From an uncultured Acetatifactor sp. (GTDB lineage Bacteria > Bacillota > Clostridia > Lachnospirales > Lachnospiraceae): DNA of 64,000 nt. This document shows positions 8,574 through 17,585 of this stretch, piece by piece; within the stretch, counting starts at the first letter, position 1; every line of letters starts with the position of its first letter. Below the pieces are notes generated by a model. The model ran no database searches, had not been told where the DNA came from, and saw only the letters and a list, made by a program, of their open reading frames with translations. The stretch is taken from contig CAJTOJ010000006.1 in NCBI GenBank assembly GCA_910577665.1, forward strand, positions 1 to 64,000. The letters are read 5' to 3'. The translations under genes were made by a program, and so were the position numbers.

Positions 8574-9638
8574 TTATGCCCTCTCTTTCTTCGCCTGCCC
8601 CCTGAACTGGATGATGGTCACCAGCAGCACCATGAGGAATAATACCATAGCCACTGCACTGGAATATCCCAGATCCCAGTCAATGAAGGCTTTCTGATAT
8701 ATGTAGTAGACAAGCACCGTAGCTGAGGTGGTCAGTTCCCCGCTGCCGCCGCCTGCCAGCATCACGGCTACATCATACACCTTAAAGCAGTTGATGGTCA
8801 ACATGACCACCACAAAAAAGGTGGTGGAAGAGAGCTGGGGCCATGTGACATAGCGGAACTTGTTCCAGGTGCTGGCCCCATCCAGGCTGGCCGCTTCGTA
8901 TAGCTCCGCAGAGATCCCCTGGAGACCCGCCAGATAGATCACCATGTAGTACCCCATATACTTCCAGACACTGAACAGGATCATGGAGAACAGCACCAGT
9001 CCGCCGGAAAACCACTGGGGCAGATCCTCCTGGGCCACATGAAACACATTGTACAGGATGCTGTTGATAGGACCCTTGGAAGGGTGGAACAGCATCTTCC
9101 ACACGGATGTGATGGCCACCAGGGAAGCCACATAAGGGAAAAAGGAAAGGGTCCTGAAGATTCCCCTGCCTATTACTTTCTGATTCAGTACAATAGCCAG
9201 CGCCAGGGAAGCTATCATGGTAAGGGGCACTGTGCCCACGCAGTAGATGATGGTATTCTTCAAGGCTGCCTTGAAGAAGGTATCATCCCACAATCTGGTA
9301 AAATTGCCGATTCCCGACCACTGTATGGGATTGCTCCCGTCCCAGTTCATAAAGGCCAGGCCGAAGGCAAAGAGGATGGGAATCAGTGTAAACACACAGA
9401 ACCCGATAAAATTGGGGGCAATAAAGGAATATGCAACCAGGTCGCGCCTGGCCTCCCGGCTCAGGATCCGGCCAGACTTGATCTTGTCAATCTGACGGTT
9501 CAGATTCCCGATCTGACCGATCATTTTGCGCCTGGTCTTCTCATCGGTCTGTGTCCTCACAGAAGCGATAAGGCTTGTCAGTTCACCCTGAAGGCTGTCA
9601 ATCTTCGCTGCCTTCTGGGCTTCATCTAACTTCGGCAT
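8574..9638 (-). CDS. Sugar ABC transporter permease, MalF/CUT1 type
   Basis: This 354-residue permease carries an unusual cytoplasmic N-terminal extension of about 70 residues that is predicted helical and charged (LDEAQKAAKIDSLQGELTSL; KTRRKMIGQIGNLNRQIDKI). The membrane domain starts at SFIAPNFIGFCVFTLIPILF. The EAA loop is YEAASLDGASTWNKFRYVTW, around residue 255. It follows the binding-protein gene after a 139-nt gap holding a stem-loop, and precedes the discoidin-like gene by 2 nt. With the MalG-type partner it would form the membrane channel. The extension could interact with the ATPase or with the discoidin-like protein; this is inference. Confidence 0.95.
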   Translation of the reverse strand: MPKLDEAQKAAKIDSLQGELTSLIASVRTQTDEKTRRKMIGQIGNLNRQIDKIKSGRILSREARRDLVAYSFIAPNFIGFCVFTLIPILFAFGLAFMNWDGSNPIQWSGIGNFTRLWDDTFFKAALKNTIIYCVGTVPLTMIASLALAIVLNQKVIGRGIFRTLSFFPYVASLVAITSVWKMLFHPSKGPINSILYNVFHVAQEDLPQWFSGGLVLFSMILFSVWKYMGYYMVIYLAGLQGISAELYEAASLDGASTWNKFRYVTWPQLSSTTFFVVVMLTINCFKVYDVAVMLAGGGSGELTTSATVLVYYIYQKAFIDWDLGYSSAVAMVLFLMVLLVTIIQFRGQAKKERA

Positions 9639-9720
9639 TCAATTTCTCCTTTCCCAGGCTGGGAACCCTGGATACCGGCCTTATGCCGCCGGTGATCCCC
9701 ATGATTCCCCCCTCGTCTCG

Positions 9721-9750
9721 AAAAACGGGGGCCGCCGGAAAGCGCCCCCG
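9721..9750 (-). terminator. Attenuating stem-loop between binding protein and permease
   Basis: Read on the minus strand, cgggggc pairs with gcccccg (9726-9732 and 9744-9750), followed by a run of five T. It sits right after the binding-protein stop. Such partial terminators usually keep binding-protein mRNA in excess over permease mRNA. Confidence 0.75.
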
Positions 9751-9777
9751 CCAGAGTAAAATACATGGATTATTCTT

Positions 9778-11181
9778 TTACTCACCTATGATCTTCTTCA
9801 CTTCTTCGCTCATCTTGGCCAGACCATCATCAATGCTCATCTCCCCTGTCATGATGCTGCCATGATAGGAATCCAGCACAGAGTTGATCTCAGATACGCT
9901 GGGTGCATAAGGCACTTCCAGGTACAGGTTGGATACGGTCAAGGCTTCCTTGCTCTCTGCATCTGTAGGGAATCCTTCCAGACCAGCAATCATATCCTTC
10001 ACCTCATCTGTCATGATGGCAGGGAAATTACCGCTGGATGCCATCACAGCTGCACCTTCCTCGCCGCTGACCCACTTTACAAACTCCCATGCTGCATCCG
10101 GTGTGTCGGAAGCCGTAGTCACAGACAACCCGGTGATGGTACCCAGGGTGGAACCAGCCTCTACGCCATCTGCGTGGGGATACTTCACAATACCCCAGTT
10201 GCCACACAACTCGGAATCATATTCCCCGCTCTGCAGGTTGGTAAGCATGGTGGCGATAAACCAGGAGCCCATGTTCATCATGGCCACATCCCCGCCAGAG
10301 AAAGCAGCTGAATAATGCAGTCCTTCTGTCTTCAAGTCTGTATACTTCCTGGTCACGCCATCCTTCTCCTGGTTCAGCACCATCTCATAGTAGGGCTTGA
10401 AGAAGGAATACTCCCCATCCAGTATGGTGTGCTGTCCATCCAGCACGCCGAAGAGCTGCACGGCACTTCTCCAGGTATGGTAATGGGCGCCATACGTCTG
10501 GGAACCGAAGGTGGTATCTGTCATTTGCCTGGCCAGCTCATCATACTGCTCGAAGGTCATGTCATTGGTGGGATATGCCACTTTCTTGGCATCAAACAGA
10601 TCCTTGTTGTAGAACACCACCCAGAAATCATTCCTAAAAGGCAGCTCGTAGAGCTTGCCGTCCACCAGCACCTGGTCTGTGGCACCTGCATACTTGGACA
10701 GATCCACACTGTCCTTTGCAATGTAATCGTCCAAGGGCAGAATGGCATTTTTCTGTACCAGGGTTGCATAGCCGGGCACATCCTTGATGGTCACTACGTC
10801 AAAATCGGAGCCGGAGCCGGAAAGCTCAGTGGCCAGCACGGTCATGTAATCGGTAGATCCTAAGTCCACCATCTCAATGGTCACATTCTTGTGGGATGCC
10901 TCATAGGCTTCCTTGATGTCATTCCAGTAAGCAGTGGTCTCCTGGTCCCAGATGGCCCATTTCAAGGTCACCGGTTCGCCCTCTGCATCTGCCTGGGACT
11001 CTGTGCTTTCAGCCCCCTCGGTGCTCCCGGTGCTCTCCTGGGTAGAATCTTCTACGCTCTCAGACTGGCTGGAGTCCCCGGGAGTGGCAGAGCTTCCATT
11101 GCCTGCAGCGCTGCTGCAGCCGGCCAGCAATGTAGACATCATGGCGGTAGCAAGCAGAATGCTAAGTACTTTCTTCTTCAT
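9778..11181 (-). CDS. Extracellular sugar-binding lipoprotein of CUT1 ABC transporter
   Basis: A 467-residue family 1 solute-binding protein. A lipoprotein signal (MKKKVLSILLATAMMSTLLA then GC) places the lipid-modified cysteine at residue 22. A Ser/Glu/Thr-rich spacer follows to about residue 70, then the two-lobed binding domain (VTLKWAIWDQETTAYWNDIK; WVVFYNKDLFDAKK; GDVAMMNMGSWFIATMLTNL). AGGAGG precedes the ATG. It leads a four-gene operon with both permeases and is transcribed away from a YesM/YesN sensor pair, so induction by that pair is likely. The ligand is probably an oligosaccharide but cannot be named from the sequence. Confidence 0.96.
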   Translation of the reverse strand: MKKKVLSILLATAMMSTLLAGCSSAAGNGSSATPGDSSQSESVEDSTQESTGSTEGAESTESQADAEGEPVTLKWAIWDQETTAYWNDIKEAYEASHKNVTIEMVDLGSTDYMTVLATELSGSGSDFDVVTIKDVPGYATLVQKNAILPLDDYIAKDSVDLSKYAGATDQVLVDGKLYELPFRNDFWVVFYNKDLFDAKKVAYPTNDMTFEQYDELARQMTDTTFGSQTYGAHYHTWRSAVQLFGVLDGQHTILDGEYSFFKPYYEMVLNQEKDGVTRKYTDLKTEGLHYSAAFSGGDVAMMNMGSWFIATMLTNLQSGEYDSELCGNWGIVKYPHADGVEAGSTLGTITGLSVTTASDTPDAAWEFVKWVSGEEGAAVMASSGNFPAIMTDEVKDMIAGLEGFPTDAESKEALTVSNLYLEVPYAPSVSEINSVLDSYHGSIMTGEMSIDDGLAKMSEEVKKIIGE

Positions 11182-11303
11182 ATATATCCTCCTTTTGGCT
11201 TCTGCGGGAAGCCGCTTTCTTTACTGCACCTATAGTATATTAGAAATCCTTGTCGCGTTACATGGAAAAAATTATGATTCCATTCAAATATTTATTCCCT
11301 TTT

Positions 11304-11349
11304 CATGTAAGCACTTCCAGATCATGTAATATCTTAAACTGGCATGTAA
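11304..11349 (-). promoter_or_regulatory. Phased repeats, candidate YesN-type regulator sites
   Basis: The string catgtaa occurs at 11304-11310, 11323-11329 and 11343-11349, 19-20 nt apart (two helical turns), and a variant catacgtaa follows at 11361. They lie between the divergent sensor pair and the binding-protein gene, about 125-165 nt before its start. AraC-type regulators typically bind such phased direct repeats. Confidence 0.45.
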
Positions 11350-11365
11350 TATTTTTAGCTCATAC

Positions 11366-11505
11366 GTAACAGTTCAGTCAGGGCACTGAACTGTTACGAG
11401 AATGCACACAAAACGCGAAAAGAATGCGTTTTGGCGCCCGCAAGTCTCGCAAAATTGCACAGAGCGCAATTTTGACTTCGCGAGAGGGGCTGTCTGAACT
11501 GTTAC
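11366..11505. mobile_element. MITE-like palindromic element, intact copy
   Basis: This 140-bp non-coding element has perfect 12-bp terminal inverted repeats, gtaacagttcag (11366-11377) and ctgaactgttac (11494-11505). It is flanked by a perfect 8-bp duplication, gctcatac, at 11358-11365 and 11506-11513. An extra inverted terminal copy (11386-11397) makes a hairpin at the left end. Internal strings atgcacacaaaacgc and gcgttttggc match the element at 54472-54606. It has no ORF, so it would need a transposase supplied in trans. Confidence 0.85.
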
Positions 11506-11553
11506 GCTCATACACAGACACCTTCTTTTTTACCCTACCCCATTTCCATAATC

Positions 11554-11564
11554 TGTGATATACT
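11554..11564 (+). promoter_or_regulatory. Extended -10 promoter of the YesM/YesN operon
   Basis: TG-A-TATACT (TG at 11556-11557, hexamer at 11559-11564) is an extended -10 element about 50 nt ahead of the histidine-kinase start. No good -35 box is visible at the right distance. Confidence 0.4.
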
Positions 11565-11613
11565 TAGCGGTGGAACCATGATTCATAGCAACGATTGACA
11601 GAGGAACACTTCC

Positions 11614-13470
11614 ATGTTAGCAGCACATGCCCCCTACCCAGGCAGTATCCAAAAGAAAATACTGGTCATCACCCTGTCCTGTCTGCTGGGTATGTGTGTA
11701 GTCATCAGCCTTGTAAGCTACTATGTGTTCCAGAATTACCTGCAGCGCAGCCTGATCGGATCCACGGAGACCAGCCTGCAGCTGCTTACGGACAGCATAG
11801 ACAGCCATATGGACGATGTCTCCCGGATGGTTCAGTTCTGTCAGACCAATCCAGGCATCGCCACTTACATAGCCAGCAATCCCAACCCTGGCTCCGTGCT
11901 CTCCGTGGCCACTTATGACCGGATATATGAGGAATACAGCAACAATCCTTCGAAAAATTATATGAACCGTGTAGCCATTGTCACAAATGATAATTTCCTA
12001 CAGATCGTAGCTGCCACGGCCTCCTCCACCAGTGACCTGGCAGCAGAGGTACCAGAGTTGCCTTATTTCGAGACCCTGCTGAATGATCCCGGTTACAATT
12101 TCTCACCGGGCATCCTCAAGGATCCTTTCCACCGCAAGGGAAAGGATGTGCTGCCTCTGATACGTCCCATTACATATCAGTTCAGTTCCGTCCAGGGGGG
12201 ATACCTTTTCCTGGAGATCTCCACGGATCTGTTTTCAGATGCCCTCAGACGGTATGCCGTAGCAGAAGACAGTCTTCTGTATCTCACCATCGGAGACCAT
12301 ACTTACCTCTATGGAGAGGGGGATCTGCAGGAGACTTTCCCTTCCTTTCAGTACAGAAAGGATCTCACCTCCGCCGCCATAGTAGAGGGAAGCCAGATCG
12401 CAGAGGTCTCCGACAGCCAGGGGATCAACCGCCTGGTAGTCACCGTTCCCCTGGACATGCCGGACTGTTATATCAGCCAGAGCATCTCCCTGTGGGAGCT
12501 GCGCAACCAGCGGCTGCTGCTCTTTTGTATTCTGGGTGCCCTGCTGGTGAGCGTTCTGGGTATCGGCACCATCCTGATGGTGGTGCTGAACCGGATGATC
12601 CATATTCCCGTGTCACGGATCCGGTCCAAAATGCTGCGGGTTGCAGAAGGGGACTTCTCCAGGGATCCCTCCATCGAATGGAATCATGAACTGGGTGAAA
12701 TCGGCCGGGGGATCAATGACCTGTCGGAGAATGTCATCCAGCTGATGAACCGGATGCTCCAGGAGGAAAAGGAAAAGCAGGAGCTGGAATACAGGATGCT
12801 CCAGAGCCAGGTGAATCCCCACTTTGTCTATAATACCTTGAATTCCATCAAATGGATGGCCAGCATACAGGGGGCAGACGGTATCTGTGAGATGACCACT
12901 GCCCTGGCCAAGCTGATGAAGAGCATTTCCAAGGGAACCAGCCTGCTGGTACCTATCCGGGAAGAGTTCGCGCTGTTAGAGGATTATTTTACCATACAAC
13001 GCTACCGGTACGGCGGCACCATCACCCTGGAATTCCAGGTAGAAGAGGAAACCATACTGGACTGCCCCATTCTGAAGTTCACCCTGCAGCCCCTGGTGGA
13101 AAACGCCATCTTCCACGGCATCGAGCCAAAAGGTGCAGGACACATCTCCATCCATGCCCTGCGGGAGACGGACGCTTCTCCCGGTGTCATCCGCATTGAT
13201 GTGACAGACAATGGCGTGGGCATGTCCCCGGAAAAGGCGGGACAGATCCTTGCCTCCAGACAGGAGAGCAGTACAGATTTCTTCCGGGAGATCGGGGTGA
13301 GCAATGTACACCAGAGGCTCCAGTACGAATTCGGCCCCTCCTACGGGATCTCGGTTCACAGCAAGGAGGGCTGCTATACCACCATGACCATCCGCATCCC
13401 TGATAACAAGTCAGAAATGGCCATAAAGCATTCAGAATATCCAGATATGTCCGGGAGGCATCATGTATAA
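11614..13470 (+). CDS. YesM-type sensor histidine kinase
   Basis: A 618-residue membrane sensor kinase. A first membrane segment (about residues 18-40), a large extracellular sensor region (about 41-300), a second membrane segment (about 301-325) and a HAMP-type linker are followed by the His_kinase domain (PF06580 type). The phospho-acceptor is His403 in QVNPHFVYNTLNSIKWM. The ATP-binding domain has LQPLVENAIFHGI and DVTDNGVGM. Its gene overlaps the response-regulator gene by 8 nt, which indicates translational coupling. It is divergent from a sugar ABC operon, so it probably senses the imported oligosaccharide outside the cell and controls the transporter through its partner (inference from the usual arrangement of this family). 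Confidence 0.95.
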   Translation: MLAAHAPYPGSIQKKILVITLSCLLGMCVVISLVSYYVFQNYLQRSLIGSTETSLQLLTDSIDSHMDDVSRMVQFCQTNPGIATYIASNPNPGSVLSVATYDRIYEEYSNNPSKNYMNRVAIVTNDNFLQIVAATASSTSDLAAEVPELPYFETLLNDPGYNFSPGILKDPFHRKGKDVLPLIRPITYQFSSVQGGYLFLEISTDLFSDALRRYAVAEDSLLYLTIGDHTYLYGEGDLQETFPSFQYRKDLTSAAIVEGSQIAEVSDSQGINRLVVTVPLDMPDCYISQSISLWELRNQRLLLFCILGALLVSVLGIGTILMVVLNRMIHIPVSRIRSKMLRVAEGDFSRDPSIEWNHELGEIGRGINDLSENVIQLMNRMLQEEKEKQELEYRMLQSQVNPHFVYNTLNSIKWMASIQGADGICEMTTALAKLMKSISKGTSLLVPIREEFALLEDYFTIQRYRYGGTITLEFQVEEETILDCPILKFTLQPLVENAIFHGIEPKGAGHISIHALRETDASPGVIRIDVTDNGVGMSPEKAGQILASRQESSTDFFREIGVSNVHQRLQYEFGPSYGISVHSKEGCYTTMTIRIPDNKSEMAIKHSEYPDMSGRHHV

Positions 13471-15088
13471 ATTATTGATTGTAGATGATGAACCCCTGGT
13501 CCAGGTGGGCATCAAGTCCATGCTGGACTGGGGTAAACTGAATATTGAAGTGACCGGCACAGCCTCCGGCGGCAGGCAGGCCCTGGGGCTGATCCAGGAA
13601 CAGCTTCCGGATATCGTCATCACAGACATCAAGATGCCTGTCATGGACGGACTGGAGCTGATCCGCCAGTGCCGGCAGAAGTACGGCAATGAACGGCCTT
13701 TCTTCATCATCCTCACCAGTTATGAGGATTTTCACATGGTGAAAGAAGCCCTGACCTACCAGGTCACAGACTATCTGGTAAAGCTGGATCTGACTCCCGG
13801 AACCTTACGGGCGGCCATTGACCGTGTGACACAGCAGCTTAAGGCCGCCGGGCACCAGGAGACACCTGTGGAAAGCATTGTCCATCCCTTTTATGACAAA
13901 TTTTTCATCCGGCTCCTGAACAATCTGTTTGAGTCCCGGGAACAGTTCCAGCTCCAGAGCCGGGACCTGAACCTGGACTTTCACTTCGGGGGCTATGTGT
14001 GTTGTTATGGGGAGATGACAGGCCGCCAGGCCGATGACCTGCCCCTGGACAGACAGCTGGCCCTGTTCGCCAGCTCCATGCAGATGCTGAAAGAGCTGGC
14101 CGCCAAATACGGCACTTGTTTCTGTCTGTCCCTGGACACCAGGCATTTTGCCCTGGTCTTCTGCTATGAGCAGCCCAGGGAAGACTATTCTCCCCACAGG
14201 CTCCGGGAGATCCTGGCAAATATCCGGGAAACACTGTCCAATTACTACAACGTGTCCTTCCGTTGCGGCATAGGCAGCCTCGTGGACAATCCCCTCTCTG
14301 TCTGTGATTCCTACCAGTGCTCCCGGCAGGCCCTGCTGAGCGCCAGGTGTGGACAGCTTATTGTACATTTTGAAGATAACCTCGCAGACACGGCACACAA
14401 TTCCTTCAACATCAGTCTCTTCAAAAAAGACCTGACCCGGGCCTTTGAAGAGTATGACGCCGGGCTGCTGGCCAGGACCTTTGGCACTTTATGTGAGTTG
14501 TTCCTGGCCCACCCCAACCACTATGTCCAGGCCCTGGACGGTGCCTGCAACATCCTGTTCCTGTCCTTGTCCCTGCTCCAGGATGGGGAGGAAATTGTAA
14601 GCAGCTTCTACCGGGATACCCCGGATGGCTACCGTTCCATCTACAAACAGACAAATGTGGAGCAGATTGCCAACTGGCTTACGGGTTTTGGCCGCCACCT
14701 GTGCCAGCTCTTTGAGAGCCGCCATAAGGATTACAAGAACCACATTGTGACCAACGTGAAAAAATACATCAACCAGCACCTGACGCAGCGTCTCACCTTA
14801 AATGAGGTGGCTGCCGTATTTGGTATCAGTCCCAATTACCTGAGCCAGCTCTTTGGGCGGTACAGCGACACCGGCTTCTCCGAGTACATCAACAACTGCC
14901 GGGTCACAGAAGCCAAACGCCTGCTGGACGAAGGCGGGCTGAAGGTCTATGAAATAGCAGAAATGCTGGGCTTTGAAAGTTCTTTCTACTTCTCCAAGGT
15001 ATTCAAGAAAGTAGAAGGCATCTCCCCCAGCGATTACCAGAACAAATTATGTTTGCAACCTGCTGCACCACAGGCAGGTGAACCATAA
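13463..15088 (+). CDS. YesN-type response regulator with AraC DNA-binding domain
   Basis: A 541-residue regulator. The receiver domain (residues 1-120) holds the acidic pocket IVDDEP and phospho-acceptor Asp55 (ITDIKMPVMDG). A long middle region of about 300 residues (roughly 125-420) is typical of this family and of unknown role. The C-terminal AraC domain has two helix-turn-helix units (LTLNEVAAVFGISPNYLSQL; YEIAEMLGFESSFYFSKVFK) ending with GISPSDYQ. It starts inside the kinase gene with GGGAGG 5 nt before ATG. It is the likely activator of the divergent sugar ABC operon, perhaps through the phased repeats at 11304-11349. Confidence 0.95.
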   Translation: MYKLLIVDDEPLVQVGIKSMLDWGKLNIEVTGTASGGRQALGLIQEQLPDIVITDIKMPVMDGLELIRQCRQKYGNERPFFIILTSYEDFHMVKEALTYQVTDYLVKLDLTPGTLRAAIDRVTQQLKAAGHQETPVESIVHPFYDKFFIRLLNNLFESREQFQLQSRDLNLDFHFGGYVCCYGEMTGRQADDLPLDRQLALFASSMQMLKELAAKYGTCFCLSLDTRHFALVFCYEQPREDYSPHRLREILANIRETLSNYYNVSFRCGIGSLVDNPLSVCDSYQCSRQALLSARCGQLIVHFEDNLADTAHNSFNISLFKKDLTRAFEEYDAGLLARTFGTLCELFLAHPNHYVQALDGACNILFLSLSLLQDGEEIVSSFYRDTPDGYRSIYKQTNVEQIANWLTGFGRHLCQLFESRHKDYKNHIVTNVKKYINQHLTQRLTLNEVAAVFGISPNYLSQLFGRYSDTGFSEYINNCRVTEAKRLLDEGGLKVYEIAEMLGFESSFYFSKVFKKVEGISPSDYQNKLCLQPAAPQAGEP

Positions 15089-15160
15089 ACTATTTGTAAT
15101 AGTCCATCCATGGCTGTTACACCATTACAAAATATCTACAAGGAAAGAAGGAGGCACTTT

Positions 15161-16045
15161 ATGGAAAAGGTAGGTTTATGGAAAGACGAATATAAGACAG
15201 GAATCGAGGAAATTGATATCCAACACCGGCAGCTCTTTGCCAAAATCGAACGTCTTATCCTCATTGCCAAGGTGGGGGATATCGAGAAGAACCGGCAGGA
15301 ATGCGAGAATATCGTGGATTTCCTGGCAGATTACACCATCTCCCATTTCGCATCGGAGGAAGCCCTGCAGAAGAAACTGGGATATGTGAACTATGAGCAG
15401 CATGTGAAGCTGCACCAGCAGTTCAAGAACACCGTCCTCAAGTACAAGAAGAATATGGAGACTGACTTCTCCAAGAGTCTGCTGAAGAGTTTTGTGGGTA
15501 CCCTGCTCACATGGCTGGTCATGCATGTATGCACCTGTGACAAGAAGATCATCACCAATGAACCCATTGATCCCCGGAAGGATTTCAGCAATAAGGAAAG
15601 TCTGATCCGTTCCGTGGCAGAAACCTGTCTCACCGGTCATTACGGGATTCCCATCACAGGCATGGAACCCTGTATCTATAAGGGATATGTGGAAGGCAAG
15701 GTGATCGTACGCAACCTTATCACTGTCCAGAAGAAGTATCAGTTCCTCTACGGTTTTTCTGAGACGCTGGCCAAAGCCATCTATCTGAAAGCCTGCAATA
15801 TGTATCTGGAGAATCCCAATAAGCTGGACGACATGGAGAAATCTGCCTTCATTGAGATCGGCAATTCCCTGTCCACCTATGCCGTGATGCAGCATTTTAA
15901 AGGCCGGGTAGTCAGTCTCCAGTCGGAGGGAGAAGTTTACCGGGATAAATTCACCGACTCCAGTTTCGATATCAACAACAATATCCTGCTGGATATCTCC
16001 ACCAAATACGGCAGCCTGGAAATCATGTACTGCAATATACCCTGA
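15161..16045 (+). CDS. Bacteriohemerythrin fused to a CheX-like domain
   Basis: A 294-residue soluble protein. The N-terminal half is a complete bacteriohemerythrin: all seven di-iron ligands are seen, His22 (DIQHRQLF), His62 and Glu66 (SHFASEE), His81 and His85 (EQHVKLH), and His122 and Asp127 (MHVCTCD). Such domains bind O2 reversibly or sense it. The C-terminal half (about residues 150-294) resembles CheX/CheC phosphatases, including a helix with the pattern AFIEIGNSLSTYAVMQHFKG. The start ATG at 15161 is set by GGAGG 8 nt upstream; an in-frame start at 15110 has no such site. It follows the YesN gene by 72 nt in the same direction, suggesting an oxygen-linked phosphatase in the signalling unit (inference). 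No chemotaxis genes are nearby. Confidence 0.88.
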   Translation: MEKVGLWKDEYKTGIEEIDIQHRQLFAKIERLILIAKVGDIEKNRQECENIVDFLADYTISHFASEEALQKKLGYVNYEQHVKLHQQFKNTVLKYKKNMETDFSKSLLKSFVGTLLTWLVMHVCTCDKKIITNEPIDPRKDFSNKESLIRSVAETCLTGHYGIPITGMEPCIYKGYVEGKVIVRNLITVQKKYQFLYGFSETLAKAIYLKACNMYLENPNKLDDMEKSAFIEIGNSLSTYAVMQHFKGRVVSLQSEGEVYRDKFTDSSFDINNNILLDISTKYGSLEIMYCNIP

Positions 16046-16076
16046 CACCCTTACCGGAAAGGCAGAGGACCCTTAA

Positions 16077-17486
16077 ATGATATATTCCCTTACTGACATT
16101 GTGTGGCTTTTTTTCCTGTATTCCTTTTTGGGATGGTGTGTGGAGGTCTGCTGGGCTGCCATACACCGGAAACAGTTCGTGAACCGTGGCTTCGTCAACA
16201 GCCCCCTGTGCCCTATCTACGGCTTCGGCAGTACATTGTTTGCCGTCTTCCTGCCGGAACTGGCAGCCCGCCCTTTCTTCCTGTTCCTGGGCGGGCTGCT
16301 GATGGCCACCATGCTGGAGTATTCCACCGGCATGCTTATGGAAAAGATTTTCCGCAAGAAGCTCTGGAGCTACTCCCACATCAAGTATAACCTAAGCGGC
16401 TATGTCTGCGCCCGTTACTCCCTGCTGTGGGGTGCCCTGGCCGTGCTGACCATGCGTTTTGCTAATCCTTTTCTATGCAGGATCTTCCATATGGTGCCCT
16501 GGCCAGTGACCCTGGTGGTGCAGTGGGTCATGGCCGGACTGCTGTTTGTGGACTTCCTTACCACTGCCATGGCAGTCCTGGGCATGAAAATCACCGCCCG
16601 GAACCTGGCCCTGCTGTCCGAAGGTATGCAGCAGACATCAAGGCTTCTGGAGAACACCCTGACTGCCAGGATCCAGAGGCGGATGGAGAAGTCCTTCCCC
16701 TCCATTGACAAAACCACCCTGGCGGAAGACCTGAAGAGAAAAGAGACAGAAGCAGACTCCCGGAAAACCGTGTTTGCACAAGGGTGTAGTTTCTACAAAC
16801 TGGTCTGCCTTTTTTTCATTGGCTCTTTTCTGGGGGATCTCACTGAGACTGTCTTCTGTCGTCTGACCATGGGAGTATGGATGAGCCGCAGCAGCGTGGT
16901 CTATGGCCCTTTCAGTATTGTGTGGGGGCTGGCCTGTGCCCTGCTGACTTTATTCCTGTACCGCTACCGCAATAAAAGTGACCGCCATATCTTCCTGGCA
17001 GGCACACTGTTAGGCGGAGCCTACGAATATATCTGCAGCGTTTTCACAGAACTGGTATTCGGCACGGTATTCTGGGATTACAGTGGATTCGCCTTCAATC
17101 TGGGCGGACGCATCAACCTGCTCTATTGTTTCTTCTGGGGAATCGCCGCCGTGGTCTGGCTGAAAATCATCTATCCCGCCCTCTCCCGGCTGATCGAGAA
17201 GCTGCCCCGGAAGGCCGGAACCATCCTGGTCAACTGTATGATTGTGTTCATGCTTTTCAATATGGCCATCTCCTCCCTGGCGCTTGCCCGGTATACAGAG
17301 CGGAACACAACAGGCAGGGATACCATGAATGCCGCCGCTACCCCCGAACCGCTCCCGTCCTCCGGGAACACCGGGGTAAACCCTGCCAGGGAGAACAGTT
17401 TCCTGGATGACTTCCTGGATGCCCATTTCCCGGATGAGCGCATGGAACGCATCTATCCCAATGCCAAGATCGTTTCCAGCCAATAA
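16077..17486 (+). CDS. Duplicated PF06541-type membrane protein
   Basis: A 469-residue polytopic membrane protein with two related halves. Each half begins with a similar hydrophobic stretch: FFLYSFLGWCVEVCWAAIHR near residue 12, and FFIGSFLGDLTETVFCRLTM near residue 245. Both continue with a Gly-Phe-Val or Val-Tyr-Gly-Pro turn and further helices. This matches the family annotated as putative ABC transporter permease (PF06541, formerly DUF1113), whose function is not established. A charged linker (about residues 195-235) joins the halves, and a Pro/Asn-rich tail of about 60 residues follows the last helix. The gene is 31 nt after the hemerythrin fusion, so it may be co-transcribed. Confidence 0.8.
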   Translation: MIYSLTDIVWLFFLYSFLGWCVEVCWAAIHRKQFVNRGFVNSPLCPIYGFGSTLFAVFLPELAARPFFLFLGGLLMATMLEYSTGMLMEKIFRKKLWSYSHIKYNLSGYVCARYSLLWGALAVLTMRFANPFLCRIFHMVPWPVTLVVQWVMAGLLFVDFLTTAMAVLGMKITARNLALLSEGMQQTSRLLENTLTARIQRRMEKSFPSIDKTTLAEDLKRKETEADSRKTVFAQGCSFYKLVCLFFIGSFLGDLTETVFCRLTMGVWMSRSSVVYGPFSIVWGLACALLTLFLYRYRNKSDRHIFLAGTLLGGAYEYICSVFTELVFGTVFWDYSGFAFNLGGRINLLYCFFWGIAAVVWLKIIYPALSRLIEKLPRKAGTILVNCMIVFMLFNMAISSLALARYTERNTTGRDTMNAAATPEPLPSSGNTGVNPARENSFLDDFLDAHFPDERMERIYPNAKIVSSQ

Positions 17487-17585
17487 CCAGATATTCCGGT
17501 AAATGTAATGTTTCCCAAAATCTTAATAATTTTTATAATTCCTTAAGTCCAAGGTCAAACTTTGTACACATATTCCGGTTATAAT

